A DNA stretch of 64,000 nt, from assembly GCA_947479755.1 (NCBI GenBank), contig CANKAM010000001.1, positions 124,001 through 188,000 of the forward strand, written 5' to 3'. A program made the translations under genes and the position numbers. This stretch comes from Bacteroidota bacterium. Lineage in GTDB: Bacteria > Bacteroidota > Bacteroidia > SXHM01. Positions 32,779 through 42,004 of this stretch are shown piece by piece (position 1 is the first letter of the stretch; each line of letters starts with the position of its first letter). The notes below the pieces were generated by a model. The model was not told the DNA's origin, ran no database searches, and was given only the letters and a program-made list of their open reading frames with translations.

Positions 32779-34338
32779 TTAGCTGCCAACTGCGGGCCGG
32801 CTCTTTGCTTCCTGCTCCACCTCTTTCATATAAGCCAGTTCATCATGCACTAATGCACCTTCGGGAAGCCATTCCCACATGGGACCTAAGTCTTTCTTAA
32901 TAATGTTATGATAAAATGCCGGCAGTTTATTGCTTTCCCCTTCAAAAAAATCACGGAACTCGCGGTCGGTCTCCAGCAGTTGGCGCACCTGTTTAAATAT
33001 GCGTATTCTACCCCATCCTTCATTAGAAACCGCACGTATAAAGTTCATCCACTGCGAGGTAAACGTACTGGAATGGCTCATTCTTCTTCTTATAGCTTTC
33101 CATGAAAACGAATGCTCCGCAACATCAATCAGATGGTCATAAAACTGTATCCAGGTATAATTTTTAGGCTTTACATTCATAGCCAGATGGTTGTTAAGCG
33201 TGTGGAAGGGAAAGGGCAGCAGGCGACCCTCGCGCTGGTATTGCAGGTTAAGCGGGGCTGCCTGCCCAAAGGAGGTAAGCAGTGAATAAGCCGGAAAAGC
33301 TGCGGGCGAATGATCAATAAACCGTTTGATAAGCTCAAAAGGTTCAGCACCCTCATCGCTGTCGAGCCCAAAAATAAAGTTAGCCTGAAAATAAGGAATA
33401 TACTCCATCACCTGGTTCACGTGTGCAGAAACGGAAAGCATCCTTTCTTCTCCCTTGTATTTTCCGGCCTTGGTTTTATGTCCCAGTTCATACCATGATT
33501 CAATGCCCGGAAGCAATGCCTGAAAACCATTGGCTTTCAGCCGTTGCAAATGAGGCACCGAAAGAAACGACATGCTGCATTCGGCAATAAAATCAATGCT
33601 GTTTGGCGGAATGGCATCCTCAATAACACTCATCATTTCATCAAAGCGCACTCCAAAATTAGGGTCATGCCATGCCACCGTGGGATGTTTAAATTTTGTG
33701 AGCAGAAAACGCAGGTCATCCTTTATAACCTCAAAGTCCATGGTCTGGTAAGGAATTTCTGAATCAATGCAGAAACTGCAACTATAAGGGCATCCCATAC
33801 TGCCAATCATGGGAACTATTTTAAGGAAGGGTGCTTTTTTAAGCGTGGGTTCAATAAACTTCCAGCGTTCTCTTACCCCCGGAAGTTGGGTGGGTTGCAG
33901 GGCAGCCCGCAGGTGCCTGCCATAAGGGCGGTGCTGTGCACATTCGTCCAACGCCTGCTTCAGCACTTCTTTATTGGTAAACCCAAAAACATAATCAAAA
34001 TACTTGCGCGCATCCTGCGGATAACAACGGGCATGAGGTCCGCCCAAGGCAGTAACCACGTTATGCTTCCGCAACCGGTTGCTGATAGCGTAAGCCATCT
34101 GGGCTGCCTGGGTAAACGAACTAATAAACACCATATCCACATCGCGAGGCAGTTCTTTTTCAATGTCTTCTAAACCGGTGTATGCAATCAGCTTCACCTC
34201 ATGCCCCTGCTCCTCACACCAGCAGGCAATTGCCGTAGGCATAATGCTCGACATGTTAGCACGCATTACTCGCGCCCATAAGGTTTTTGAAACCCCGTTA
34301 TGGAGCAGGTCAATAATTCCAATCTTGAGTTTTCGCAT
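32779..34338 (-). CDS. B12-binding-domain radical SAM protein
   Basis: About 519 residues. ATG 34338 begins MRKLKIGIIDLLHNG, the first strand of a cobalamin-binding Rossmann domain (about 1-140); the frame is open upstream but those residues do not fit the family. The radical SAM cluster is GCPYSCSFC and lies in the middle (FLKIVPMIGSMGCPYS). Later segments (DPNFGVRFDEMMSVIEDAIPP, FIFGLDSDEGAEPF) are typical of B12-radical SAM enzymes annotated as methyltransferase- or hopanoid-like. Reaction unknown. A weak FNR-type box lies 130-150 bp upstream. Confidence 0.82.
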   Translation of the reverse strand: MRKLKIGIIDLLHNGVSKTLWARVMRANMSSIMPTAIACWCEEQGHEVKLIAYTGLEDIEKELPRDVDMVFISSFTQAAQMAYAISNRLRKHNVVTALGGPHARCYPQDARKYFDYVFGFTNKEVLKQALDECAQHRPYGRHLRAALQPTQLPGVRERWKFIEPTLKKAPFLKIVPMIGSMGCPYSCSFCIDSEIPYQTMDFEVIKDDLRFLLTKFKHPTVAWHDPNFGVRFDEMMSVIEDAIPPNSIDFIAECSMSFLSVPHLQRLKANGFQALLPGIESWYELGHKTKAGKYKGEERMLSVSAHVNQVMEYIPYFQANFIFGLDSDEGAEPFELIKRFIDHSPAAFPAYSLLTSFGQAAPLNLQYQREGRLLPFPFHTLNNHLAMNVKPKNYTWIQFYDHLIDVAEHSFSWKAIRRRMSHSSTFTSQWMNFIRAVSNEGWGRIRIFKQVRQLLETDREFRDFFEGESNKLPAFYHNIIKKDLGPMWEWLPEGALVHDELAYMKEVEQEAKSRPAVGS

Positions 34339-34440
34339 GAATTTGATTTCGGTTATAGTGTCGTTCTCAGCGCCTGAGGCTAAATCGCACTTTCCCTGAA
34401 TACTAATTACCGGAAAGGAGAACACCTTTTTATCAGGGCG

Positions 34441-34488
34441 TAATAGTAGGTGGGTAATTCCGGTTATACTATGATTGCACGCATGGAA
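34441..34488 (-). promoter_or_regulatory. Weak FNR-type box upstream of the radical SAM gene
   Basis: TACTATGA-TTGCAC-GCATGGAA (34467-34488) keeps one good half-site. TACTATTA (34441-34448, 4 of 6 of TAnnTTTG) lies at the standard 33-bp spacing. Flanking bases (GTATGACAGAAA) resemble those next to the box at 32472. Confidence 0.3.
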
Positions 34489-34527
34489 GTGTATGACAGA
34501 AAGGACACTACGTATATGCTTTTGCGC

Positions 34528-35283
34528 TCAGCTTTTTTTTGCAATGCTGTGCGTAAACGAGAACCACAACACATCATTCTGCTCAAAACTAAGGGGCACA
34601 TTAGGGTGGCTCAGTTGCAGCACATAATTGAGTGTTATAAGCCATTGCTCATTAAACTGGTAGCTTAAACCCGCCAACAGGCGGTTGGTGTCAAAGACAT
34701 TGTATTTTACCTGACTGCCGAAATTTACCATCACCTCGTCACCCACATTAAGCGCAATGGTTTTTGCGCTCATAGTTTTATGATTCAACGGAATGGTAAC
34801 ATACAACCGGTAGCGCAGGCGGTTGAAATAACTATCGTCAGCAGTAATGTTTCCTTCTGTTATTTTCCTGAAATAGCGCTGTTCCATACGCAGGCGGTTG
34901 CTGAAATAAAACCTGCCGCTGCGCAAGGGGAAAAACAATTCTTCCCAGCCACGCAGTTCAAACCGCGATGCTTTATTATCTGTTAAAGCAAACGTAACAC
35001 AGCCCCCGCCCGCCACCGTAATAGATTCTGAAACAGAATAAGCTAATCCTGAGCGCACCAGCACCAGCGACAACCCGCCAAACGTATCTTTAACACGAAG
35101 ACTGGCATCATTAAGTAAGGTGAAATTTTTACCAAGCCCTATGCGGCTGTAATACTGTATCCACTGCTGGTTGCCGTGGTCAATCTTGTTTTCAGAAGTT
35201 TGCGAAAAAACGGCAGAGCAGAAAAATAAAAAGGAACAGACAATAAATAAAAAGGAATATTTACTGCTCAATACCATTGGCAA
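34528..35283 (-). CDS. DUF2490-like outer-membrane beta-barrel protein
   Basis: A 251-residue protein with signal peptide ending VFSQ. The body consists of amphipathic beta strands with alternating aromatic residues (FYFSNRLRMEQRYFRK, NRLRYRLYVTIPLNHK, LLAGLSYQFNEQWLITLNYVLQ) as in DUF2490 outer-membrane proteins. The start overlaps the preceding MORN gene by 23 bp. ATG 35277 is an alternative start. Function unknown. Confidence 0.75.
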   Translation of the reverse strand: MPMVLSSKYSFLFIVCSFLFFCSAVFSQTSENKIDHGNQQWIQYYSRIGLGKNFTLLNDASLRVKDTFGGLSLVLVRSGLAYSVSESITVAGGGCVTFALTDNKASRFELRGWEELFFPLRSGRFYFSNRLRMEQRYFRKITEGNITADDSYFNRLRYRLYVTIPLNHKTMSAKTIALNVGDEVMVNFGSQVKYNVFDTNRLLAGLSYQFNEQWLITLNYVLQLSHPNVPLSFEQNDVLWFSFTHSIAKKS

Positions 35284-35719
35284 AATTCTTTTTCTCTTTC
35301 ACCGTTCCGTCTGCGTTGTAGTAAACAACCTCGCCCTGCAATTGGTCATCTGCATAAGCACCTTCGCTTTCCAGTGTTCCGTTGCTATACCAGCGCGTAA
35401 ATTTTCCGTTCAGCTTGTCGCCCTCATACAGGCTTTCGTTTAGTTTATTTCCGCTGTTGTCCCATATAGTCCACACGCCCGTGCGCTGCCCGTGCTCAAA
35501 ATTACCCTGCATTTGTTTGTTGCCGTTTTCATAAAACCAGGTCCACAAACCCTCGTCTTTGCCGTTTACATGCTGCCCCGAAACTTTTTGCTGCCCGTTT
35601 TTATGCGTATTTACAGGCTTGGTAAATTCATACGTGCCCCATATAGAAGCCATCACAATGCAAATGACAACAATGCGGTGGTAGCGCAAATTGTTTTTAA
35701 GTATCGAGCGGTCAGCCAT
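35261..35719 (-). CDS. MORN-like repeat membrane-anchored protein
   Basis: A 152-residue protein with one N-terminal membrane segment (IVVICIVMASIWGTYEF). Residues 45-150 contain MORN/YwqK-type repeats of about 23 residues: GLWTWFYENGNKQMQGNFEHG, GVWTIWDNSGNKLNESLYEG, GKFTRWYSNGTLESEGAYAD, GEVVYYNADGTVKEKKNFANG. Such repeats are common in Bacteroidota periplasmic proteins; the toxin-antitoxin name sometimes given to the family is not supported here. Coupled to the beta-barrel gene downstream. Confidence 0.75.
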   Translation of the reverse strand: MADRSILKNNLRYHRIVVICIVMASIWGTYEFTKPVNTHKNGQQKVSGQHVNGKDEGLWTWFYENGNKQMQGNFEHGQRTGVWTIWDNSGNKLNESLYEGDKLNGKFTRWYSNGTLESEGAYADDQLQGEVVYYNADGTVKEKKNFANGIEQ

Positions 35720-35741
35720 GATTAATCAATTAATTGCAAAA

Positions 35742-36128
35742 CTAATTATCATACTTCATCATATCCTTTGTTTTATCCATCTCCAGCACATAAATTCGTG
35801 CAGGATGCAGTACATGAATATCCATCCCGAAGTTAATCACTTTCCTGTCCTGCAACTGCTTCAGGTCATTATGATGCTTGTCGTTATACGAAAACACAAA
35901 AAACTCCTTGTCGCCAAAATGGTCAAGCAGTTTTGAAACCAGCATAACATCCGTATCAGTAAAATTGGTTTTGTTTTCATTCAGATTGTTATAGGCAAAG
36001 CCATACTCTTTTTCAAAAATCTCATACAGGTTTTCGTGGGATTTAAAAAAATCATCCATAGATTTTATTTCCCATACAGCCATGTTTTCATACAGGTGAT
36101 AATTTTCGCTCAAATCAGTAACAGTCAT
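35742..36128 (-). CDS. Small protein of unknown function next to moaC/B
   Basis: A 128-residue acidic cytosolic protein without a recognised motif (MAVWEIKSMDDFFKSHENLYEIFEKEYGF, EFFVFSYNDKHHNDLKQL, IHVLHPARIYVLEMDKTKDM). It lies 18 bp after the moaC/B fusion gene and is likely part of the same transcript. Its position suggests, without proving, a link to molybdenum-cofactor enzymes. Confidence 0.6.
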   Translation of the reverse strand: MTVTDLSENYHLYENMAVWEIKSMDDFFKSHENLYEIFEKEYGFAYNNLNENKTNFTDTDVMLVSKLLDHFGDKEFFVFSYNDKHHNDLKQLQDRKVINFGMDIHVLHPARIYVLEMDKTKDMMKYDN

Positions 36129-36146
36129 ACGTTTTGTTTTTAAAGA

Positions 36147-37058
36147 TTAATAATGTTGTGCGCCTTCAATAATGCGGAATATGTGAAGTATAAAAGGAAA
36201 CAGCGCATCCATCGTTTCCTTTGCTCCTTTGGTAGAACCGGGCAGGGCAAGCACCAGCGTATTGCCTTTCATACCAGCCACCCCGCGCGAAAGCATGGAG
36301 AACGGGGTGCGGTCTTGTCCGTAGTTGCGTGCCGCTTCCATAATGCCTGGAATTTCGCGATCAAGCAGCGGGCTTATAGCTTCGGGCGTAACATCGCGTG
36401 GCGAAAGTCCGGTGCCTCCGGTAAAAATTATCAAATCGTTTTTAGCTTCATACAGCAGGTTCAGTTTTTTCTGTATCTCCGCAATTTCATCAGGAATAAT
36501 TGAATAATCCGACACAGCCACCTTGCAACTTTCTAATTTAGTGATGATGGCTTTGCCCGCCTTGTCTTCTTTTTTTCCTGCCGAAATACTGTCGCTGCAA
36601 ACCACCACAGCAGCTTTCAAATCTTTACGAAACTTGTCGGTGAAATCGCTTTTGCCGCCTTTCTTCTCCTTCAGTTTTATGGAACAAATTTCAATCTGCT
36701 TGTCAATAGGTTTCAGCATATCATACATGGTAAGCGCCACCACCGATACCCCGTGCATGGCTTCCACTTCCACACCTGTTTTATAAATGGTGCGCACCTC
36801 CATTTCAATATGCACCTCCAGTCCGTTTATCTCATAGCGCACAGCCGTAAACTCAACCGGCAGCGGATGACAATCGGGAATCATATCACTGGTGCGCTTT
36901 ACGCCAAACAGTCCTGCCGTTTTCGCCATTTCAAAAACATCGCCCTTGGGAACGGTTTTGTTTTTAATGGCATCAATAGTTTCCTGTTTGCTTACCTTAA
37001 CTATTGCCTGCGCAATGGCTTCGCGCAGGCTGCTTGATTTTTGTGTTATATCTACCAT
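36147..37058 (-). CDS. moaCB: Bifunctional MoaC/MoaB (MogA-type) molybdenum-cofactor protein
   Basis: A 303-residue fusion. Residues 1-140 are MoaC (cyclic pyranopterin monophosphate synthase): [27 protein letters not shown] and [21 protein letters not shown]-type blocks. Residues 145-303 are a MoaB/MogA molybdopterin adenylyltransferase domain: [15 protein letters not shown] and [16 protein letters not shown]. This fusion is known in Bacteroidota. It provides two separate steps of the pathway whose other genes lie immediately upstream. Confidence 0.93.
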   Translation of the reverse strand: MVDITQKSSSLREAIAQAIVKVSKQETIDAIKNKTVPKGDVFEMAKTAGLFGVKRTSDMIPDCHPLPVEFTAVRYEINGLEVHIEMEVRTIYKTGVEVEAMHGVSVVALTMYDMLKPIDKQIEICSIKLKEKKGGKSDFTDKFRKDLKAAVVVCSDSISAGKKEDKAGKAIITKLESCKVAVSDYSIIPDEIAEIQKKLNLLYEAKNDLIIFTGGTGLSPRDVTPEAISPLLDREIPGIMEAARNYGQDRTPFSMLSRGVAGMKGNTLVLALPGSTKGAKETMDALFPFILHIFRIIEGAQHY

Positions 37059-37062
37059 GATT

Positions 37063-37509
37063 TTATTTTGTGTTTACTTTCCAGGCATATGTTTCATCTT
37101 CAAAAATCTCTTTCCCAAAAACAGGAACGTTAGCTTTTATTTCTTCGGTAATCCAGCGGCAGGCTTCAAAAGCAGCAGTGCGGTGCTTTGCCGATACAAA
37201 AACAAAGAGACAAATTTCCCCTGTTTTAACTATGCCCATGCTATGATATAAGTGCATACAGGTTAACTCAAATTTAGTGAAAGCGGCTTCACGTATTTCA
37301 TGAAATTTTTCTTCGGCCATTTCTTCGTAAGCCGAATAATCAATTGCCTTCACCGTTTTGTTTTCAATTACATCGCTGCGCACCTGCCCCAGAAAAATAT
37401 CGTGTGCTCCTATCGTGGTTTTGGTGCTGTGCTTTGCAATTGAATCGGCAATAAACTGTGTACTGATTGCACCGCTTACAAAAACTTTGTATTTCTTTTT
37501 TTCGCTCAT
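37063..37509 (-). CDS. moaE: Molybdopterin synthase catalytic subunit MoaE
   Basis: About 148 residues. The catalytic surface is readable as [21 protein letters not shown] and [12 protein letters not shown], including the Lys residues that attack the MoaD thiocarboxylate. ATG 37509 places the start 2 bp after the upstream stop; an ATG at 37539 would overlap that gene by 28 bp and is less likely. It converts precursor Z to molybdopterin with MoaD. Confidence 0.92.
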   Translation of the reverse strand: MSEKKKYKVFVSGAISTQFIADSIAKHSTKTTIGAHDIFLGQVRSDVIENKTVKAIDYSAYEEMAEEKFHEIREAAFTKFELTCMHLYHSMGIVKTGEICLFVFVSAKHRTAAFEACRWITEEIKANVPVFGKEIFEDETYAWKVNTK

Positions 37510-37511
37510 AC

Positions 37512-38645
37512 TTATTTCAGTTGATAGTGTTTTATCCATTCCATAACACCGCCCTCTAAATTGTAAAGATTGGTGAAAGCAAATTCTTTTTCAAGCAACT
37601 CAATGGCACGTTTGCTTCGTGTACCGCCTTTGCAAAAAATTATTACCTTTTTGTTTTTCGCAATAAGCTGTGCGTGCTTGCAAACTTCACCAAGCGGTAG
37701 GTGCAAATCACGCAGTTCGTCTATAAAGGGCTCTTCGCCTTCTTCGCGAACATCCAGCAACTGAACTTCATTCTTGTTTTCAATCATTTTCTGAAGTTCA
37801 GTTACAGTAATTGTCTTTATAGTCAACCTGTTTTTGTTTCCGCAAAAAAAATCATAATCAGTTTTCAAAAAAGCTGCTGTGTCTTTAGGAACATCATTTA
37901 CCCGCGCCTGATTTCTGTTTATTTTAACCAGCGTTGAATTCATGGTAAGCGCATCAAATAACATAAGTTTTCCTGAAAGCGGTTCGCCAATTCCGGTTAT
38001 TAGTTTAATAGCCTCAGTAGCTTGCAGCGTCCCGATAATTCCCGGCAAAACTCCAAGCACACCAATCTCAGAACAGTTTGCCACGCTGCCTGCTGCAGGC
38101 GGTACAGGAAAAAGACAACGGTAGCTTGGACCTGTTTTGCCCGAACGGTCGGTATAATTAAAAACAGAAACCTGTCCTTCAAATTTATAAATAGCACCAT
38201 GCACCAGCGGCTTGCCAAGCAGCACACAGGCATCGTTTACAAGATAACGGGTTGCAAAATTATCGGTGCCGTCAATAATAATATCGTATTCCGGAAAAAT
38301 AGCAAGTGCACTTTTATTTTCAAGCCTCAATGAGTAAGTGTTAAACTTAATAAACTGATTTTGCAGTGAAAGTTTTGCCGCAGCAACTTCTGCTTTTGGT
38401 TTACCTATGTCATTAACAGTAAAAAGAACTTGCCGCTGAAGATTTGATTCTTCCACTGTGTCAAAATCAACAATACCTATTTCTCCAACTCCGGCAGCAG
38501 TCAGGTAAAGCAAAACAGGGCATCCTAACCCTCCTGCGCCAATCACCAGCACTTTAGATTGTTTAAGCTTCTCCTGGCTTTGCACTCCAAAACCCGGCAA
38601 AATCAGGTGACGGTTATAACGCGATATTTCTTCTTTACTCAGCAT
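37512..38645 (-). CDS. moeB: MoeB/ThiF-type adenylyltransferase with C-terminal rhodanese domain
   Basis: A 377-residue protein. The ATP-binding Rossmann site is GAGGLGCPVLLYLTAAG, followed by DFDTVEESNLQRQVLF. The catalytic Cys region is ANCSEIGVLG. The C-terminal 100 residues are rhodanese with active loop FCKGGTRSKRA, so one protein can adenylate MoaD and supply sulfur. Odd: of the four zinc Cys of E. coli MoeB only one remains (SYRC), and the second CxxC pair is absent (NQARVNDV). It starts immediately after moaD. Confidence 0.9.
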   Translation of the reverse strand: MLSKEEISRYNRHLILPGFGVQSQEKLKQSKVLVIGAGGLGCPVLLYLTAAGVGEIGIVDFDTVEESNLQRQVLFTVNDIGKPKAEVAAAKLSLQNQFIKFNTYSLRLENKSALAIFPEYDIIIDGTDNFATRYLVNDACVLLGKPLVHGAIYKFEGQVSVFNYTDRSGKTGPSYRCLFPVPPAAGSVANCSEIGVLGVLPGIIGTLQATEAIKLITGIGEPLSGKLMLFDALTMNSTLVKINRNQARVNDVPKDTAAFLKTDYDFFCGNKNRLTIKTITVTELQKMIENKNEVQLLDVREEGEEPFIDELRDLHLPLGEVCKHAQLIAKNKKVIIFCKGGTRSKRAIELLEKEFAFTNLYNLEGGVMEWIKHYQLK

Positions 38646-38879
38646 TTAGCCTCCTGCAAATGGTGGCAGTAAAGCAACTTCGTCACCATCATTTAAGTTT
38701 ATATTTTCTGTTGCAATTATTTTATTTACAGCAACCGAATACTGACAGTTATTTAATTTCGGGAAATCAGTATTTAATTTTTCAATCAATGAATTGCAGT
38801 CTGCTATATCCGTCAGTTCTGCTGAACTGCTGCCTGCTACTTCTGCCACCAACCCGAAAAACCTTACTGTGATGTTCAT
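38646..38879 (-). CDS. moaD: Molybdopterin synthase sulfur-carrier subunit MoaD
   Basis: A 77-residue ubiquitin-like protein. It opens MNITVRFFGLVAEVAG and ends LLPPFAGG, the C-terminal Gly-Gly that is adenylated and thiocarboxylated by MoeB. Length is typical. The stop abuts the moeB start and the start follows mobA by 1 bp, so it is in one operon with its partners MoaE and MoeB. Confidence 0.93.
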   Translation of the reverse strand: MNITVRFFGLVAEVAGSSSAELTDIADCNSLIEKLNTDFPKLNNCQYSVAVNKIIATENINLNDGDEVALLPPFAGG

Positions 38880-38880
38880 T

Positions 38881-39447
38881 TTATTTCAATGCTTTAAATT
38901 CCTGTGGTGTATTAATATTCAAAAACAAGTTAGCTGTATAACCGGCATAGTGTGTAACATCAATATAACGTGTGTTTAGTTTTTGTAAAGCGTCTTTCAT
39001 TTTATAATTTCCTAATTTCATAATTTCTTTAATTTTTAATGCAGATGACTTTTTGTAAACGGCACACAATGGCTCCGTTTCCCCATTGTGGATTGGAACT
39101 AACGCATCTTCATCCGCTGATTGTGAAATAATATACCCAATCATTCCAGATGAAACAGCAGGGATATCACAGCTTACAATCATGTTTTTTTCCGTTTCTG
39201 ATTTTTCCAAAGCGGTGTAAATGCCTCCCATTGGTCCGCAATTTTTAACCAGGTCCTGATACACTTTGTATCCGAGAAAATCATAGTTGACATTATTGGC
39301 AATAAACATAACAGTATCTACTTTTTGAGCCAACGCTTCACTGATATGTTCCACAATTTTCTTTCCGTTTAAAATCAGCAAACCTTTGTCAGTTCCCATT
39401 CTCGAACTTTTACCACCGGCCAATATTATTCCTGTAATATTTTCCAT
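38881..39447 (-). CDS. mobA: Molybdenum cofactor guanylyltransferase MobA
   Basis: A 188-residue nucleotidyltransferase with the GTP-binding signature LAGGKSSRMGTDKGLL, a VSCDIPAV metal/nucleotide motif and length typical of MobA. It attaches GMP to Mo-molybdopterin to make the bis-MGD form used by DMSO-reductase-family enzymes such as nitrate reductases, none of which are encoded in this window. Separated by 1-2 bp from both neighbours. Confidence 0.92.
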   Translation of the reverse strand: MENITGIILAGGKSSRMGTDKGLLILNGKKIVEHISEALAQKVDTVMFIANNVNYDFLGYKVYQDLVKNCGPMGGIYTALEKSETEKNMIVSCDIPAVSSGMIGYIISQSADEDALVPIHNGETEPLCAVYKKSSALKIKEIMKLGNYKMKDALQKLNTRYIDVTHYAGYTANLFLNINTPQEFKALK

Positions 39448-39448
39448 T

Positions 39449-40198
39449 CTATTTACTTCCTGTTAAAAGTAATTTAACACTTGCTATCAGCAGCACAACA
39501 GCCAAAAGAGTTTTCAGTGCAGCGTTATTTAATTTTTTCCGGGCTACATATGCTCCTGCCATACCTCCTGTTATAGCAACCAACAGCCAGGTATAAACAT
39601 TGCTGTCAATTGAAACACCTTTTATCATCAGCCCAGATAATCCTGCTACCGAGTTTACAAAAATGAATAATGCCGAAACCGCAGCTGTTTGTTTCATAGT
39701 GCCCCAGTGAAGCAACAAAATAACAGGGCTCAGAATAATTCCGCCTCCAATTCCAATCATTCCTGAAAGCAAACCTATTACTGCTCCTATCAGCAATGCC
39801 CAAAACCATTGAACATCTTTTTGTTCATCACTTTCTCTTCCTATAACACCAAGCAGACGCAAAATTGGAAAGATGAGCAACACGCCAAGAATTATTTTAT
39901 ACACTTCTGTATCTAACGTGAAATAAGCCCCGATAAAGGATAACGGAATGGAAGTAATAGTAAAGGGCAAAAATAATTGCCATTTAAAGTGTCCCCCTTT
40001 GTTGTATTGATAAAAAGAAATAAGTGAAACAACGATATTAAGTATAAGTGCAGACGATTTCATTGCCGTGGGACTGAAACTGAATAATGCCATCAATGCC
40101 AGATAACCGCTTGCTCCTCCATGCCCTACAGAAGCATAAAGAAAAGCTACTATAAACAACAATACTATAAACAGCCAAATCAAATTTCCTTCGGGCAT
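39449..40198 (-). CDS. TauE/SafE-family membrane transporter
   Basis: A 249-residue protein with about eight membrane segments. The two family repeats are seen as VGHGGASGYLALMAL and GMIGIGGGIILSPVILLLHWGTMKQTAAVSALFIFVNS. TauE/SafE proteins export sulfite or organosulfonates or move other anions. Its place inside the Mo-cofactor operon, between the ModE-like regulator and mobA, is repeated in some Bacteroidota and suggests movement of a sulfur compound or oxyanion tied to Mo enzymes. Confidence 0.85.
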   Translation of the reverse strand: MPEGNLIWLFIVLLFIVAFLYASVGHGGASGYLALMALFSFSPTAMKSSALILNIVVSLISFYQYNKGGHFKWQLFLPFTITSIPLSFIGAYFTLDTEVYKIILGVLLIFPILRLLGVIGRESDEQKDVQWFWALLIGAVIGLLSGMIGIGGGIILSPVILLLHWGTMKQTAAVSALFIFVNSVAGLSGLMIKGVSIDSNVYTWLLVAITGGMAGAYVARKKLNNAALKTLLAVVLLIASVKLLLTGSK

Positions 40199-40238
40199 TT
40201 CGTTATGTATTTATTTAAATAACGCCTGGTAAAAAAAA

Positions 40239-40571
40239 TCAAAACGTAAGTTTTTTGCTCTGCGTTTCATTGAATTTCCTGAAGTTATTTTGTAATTCTT
40301 TAAAAAGCTTTATTACTCTTTCCCCTTCTTTCGTAACAATTGTTCCTCCTCCGCCAGCGCCTCCAGAAGTTTTTTCAACAAGCGGTTTTTGTGACTGCTT
40401 GTTCATTGAATCAATCAACTCCCACGCCTGCCGGTACGACATTTTCATTGACTTTGCAGCCTCTGATATTGAGCCTGATTTTTTTATATTTTCAAGCAAT
40501 ACAACCCTGCCCGAACCAATAAAAGCACCTCTCTCGCCTTCAATCCATATACTGCCATTAATTTTATACAT
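40239..40571 (-). CDS. ModE-like winged-helix regulator (DNA-binding domain only)
   Basis: A 110-residue protein matching the N-terminal domain of ModE: FIGSGRVVLLENIKKSGSISEAAKSMKMSYRQAWELIDSMN, then GGGGTIVTKEGERVIKLF. It lacks the C-terminal molybdate-binding (MOP) domains, so how it senses molybdate is unclear. It is the first gene of the tauE-mobA-moaD-moeB-moaE-moaCB run and is preceded by an FNR-type promoter. Confidence 0.88.
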   Translation of the reverse strand: MYKINGSIWIEGERGAFIGSGRVVLLENIKKSGSISEAAKSMKMSYRQAWELIDSMNKQSQKPLVEKTSGGAGGGGTIVTKEGERVIKLFKELQNNFRKFNETQSKKLTF

Positions 40572-40590
40572 CTTTCGATATTTTGTGATG

Positions 40591-40638
40591 CAAATTTGGT
40601 CACATGTTGTTTAACAGAGAATGATTTTGCTCATATAA
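40591..40638 (-). promoter_or_regulatory. FNR-type box plus -7 element, modE/moa operon promoter
   Basis: Box GAGAATGA-TTTTGC-TCATATAA (40617-40638); the inner ATGA/TCAT is intact but outer arms are degenerate. CAAATTTG (40591-40598, 5 of 6 of TAnnTTTG) is centred 33 bp away on the minus strand, giving a leader of about 15 bp to ATG 40571. Confidence 0.55.
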
Positions 40639-40641
40639 ATA

Positions 40642-41835
40642 TCAATTAATCCCCGGAAGAAAATGAACTTCAACTAATTCTCCTGCTTTAATGTCTTCTC
40701 GTTCTTCAGGCAGGTAAATAAGACAATCAGCTATTGCAAATGAACTTAAAACAAACGATTCCTGCCCTTCAAGCGGTACAACATTATTTACAGCTGTTTT
40801 CCCTTTGAGAAACAATGACAATCCCATTTTTTTTGAATAATCTTTTGAAATGGGGAGTTGAGCTTTTTTGATAAAAATATTTTTTCGTCCCTGCATAATT
40901 TGTATTGCCGTGAAAACATACTCGTAGAAACAACTCAACACAGCTGCAGGATTCCCGGGCAGCCCGAAAATTAATGTGTTTCCTGATTTGCCAAAAAACA
41001 AGGGCTTCCCCGGCTTCTGCTTTATTTTGAAAAATATGTTTTTAACTCCTAATTTTTTTAATGATAAACCTGTAAAATCATAATCGCCAACAGAAATACC
41101 TCCTGTTATTAATACAATATCAGCACTTTGAATTGAACGTTTCAGACTGTTAAGGATTTTGGTTTCATTATCGGAAACAGCAATAGAATTTACAGGCTTG
41201 ATATTAATAGATTTTAAAGCTGCATTTAATGCAAATGAATTAGATTCATAAATCTGTCCGGGTTTTAAAGTTTTCCCTGGTTTTATTAATTCGCTCCCTG
41301 TTGCAATAATGGAAATCCTAGGGCTGGAAATAGTTTTTACAGTAGTTATTCCCATTGCTGCAAGGTATCCAATGGAACCGGCTGTTAGTTCACAGCCCTT
41401 TTTTATAGCTATTTGTCCCTTCTTAATTTGCGAACCTTCTTCGCGAATATTTGAACCTTTTTTTAAGGCTTGGTCACTAATCACAAGAAAGCCATTGTCA
41501 ACTGCAATCTTTTCCTGCATAACTATCGCAGTTGCTCCTTTAGGAACAGGCGCTCCGGTAAATATTCTTACTGCCTGCCCTGAAACAATTTTTTGCTTAA
41601 AAGAACCACCTGCTGCCACTTCTCCGATAATTTTTATTTTTTTCTGACCTATATAGTCTTTATAAACAATGGCATAACCATCCATTGCAGACTGATTAAA
41701 CAAAGGCAGATTTATTGGCGAAATAATATTCTCAGCCAGAACACTTCCCAAAGCACTATCGATTGACTCGGAGGCAATTGTTAACGATAAAGTATTTTTT
41801 TTTATTTGGCTTATTGCCTCAGTTACAGATATCAT
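40642..41835 (-). CDS. moeA: Molybdopterin molybdotransferase MoeA
   Basis: A 397-residue protein with the MoeA layout: LPLFNQSAMDGYAI near the N-terminus, GAPVPKGATAIVMQE, a central MoaB-like domain with IATGSELIKPGKTLKPGQIYESNS and LITGGISVGDYDF, and a C-terminal beta-barrel domain. It inserts molybdate into adenylated molybdopterin. It is transcribed on its own promoter with an FNR-type box, 70 bp before the ModE-like gene. Confidence 0.93.
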   Translation of the reverse strand: MISVTEAISQIKKNTLSLTIASESIDSALGSVLAENIISPINLPLFNQSAMDGYAIVYKDYIGQKKIKIIGEVAAGGSFKQKIVSGQAVRIFTGAPVPKGATAIVMQEKIAVDNGFLVISDQALKKGSNIREEGSQIKKGQIAIKKGCELTAGSIGYLAAMGITTVKTISSPRISIIATGSELIKPGKTLKPGQIYESNSFALNAALKSINIKPVNSIAVSDNETKILNSLKRSIQSADIVLITGGISVGDYDFTGLSLKKLGVKNIFFKIKQKPGKPLFFGKSGNTLIFGLPGNPAAVLSCFYEYVFTAIQIMQGRKNIFIKKAQLPISKDYSKKMGLSLFLKGKTAVNNVVPLEGQESFVLSSFAIADCLIYLPEEREDIKAGELVEVHFLPGIN

Positions 41836-41851
41836 TTCGGAATCTTTAGTG

Positions 41852-41899
41852 CAAAAATCATAAAGCCTAGCATAGCAAAGTATGATTTATGTCATTTTT
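41852..41899 (-). promoter_or_regulatory. FNR-type box plus -7 element, moeA promoter
   Basis: Box AAGTATGA-TTTATG-TCATTTTT (41878-41899). GATTTTTG (41852-41859, 5 of 6 of TAnnTTTG) is centred exactly 33 bp away on the minus strand, with a leader of about 12 bp before ATG 41835. Confidence 0.6.
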
Positions 41900-42004
41900 A
41901 TGTATGATTAATCTGCAATACTTCCGTTTAGGGTGGTGGTGTAACAATTAACCAAATTTATAATTGAAAATTGACTACCGAAAAAATGCTTTTCCCTCAT
42001 ATTG

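Noticed and set aside
35261-35719. Antitoxin of a YwqK-type toxin-antitoxin pair
   Set aside because: The MORN-like repeats explain the similarity; the protein is membrane-anchored and no toxin gene is adjacent.
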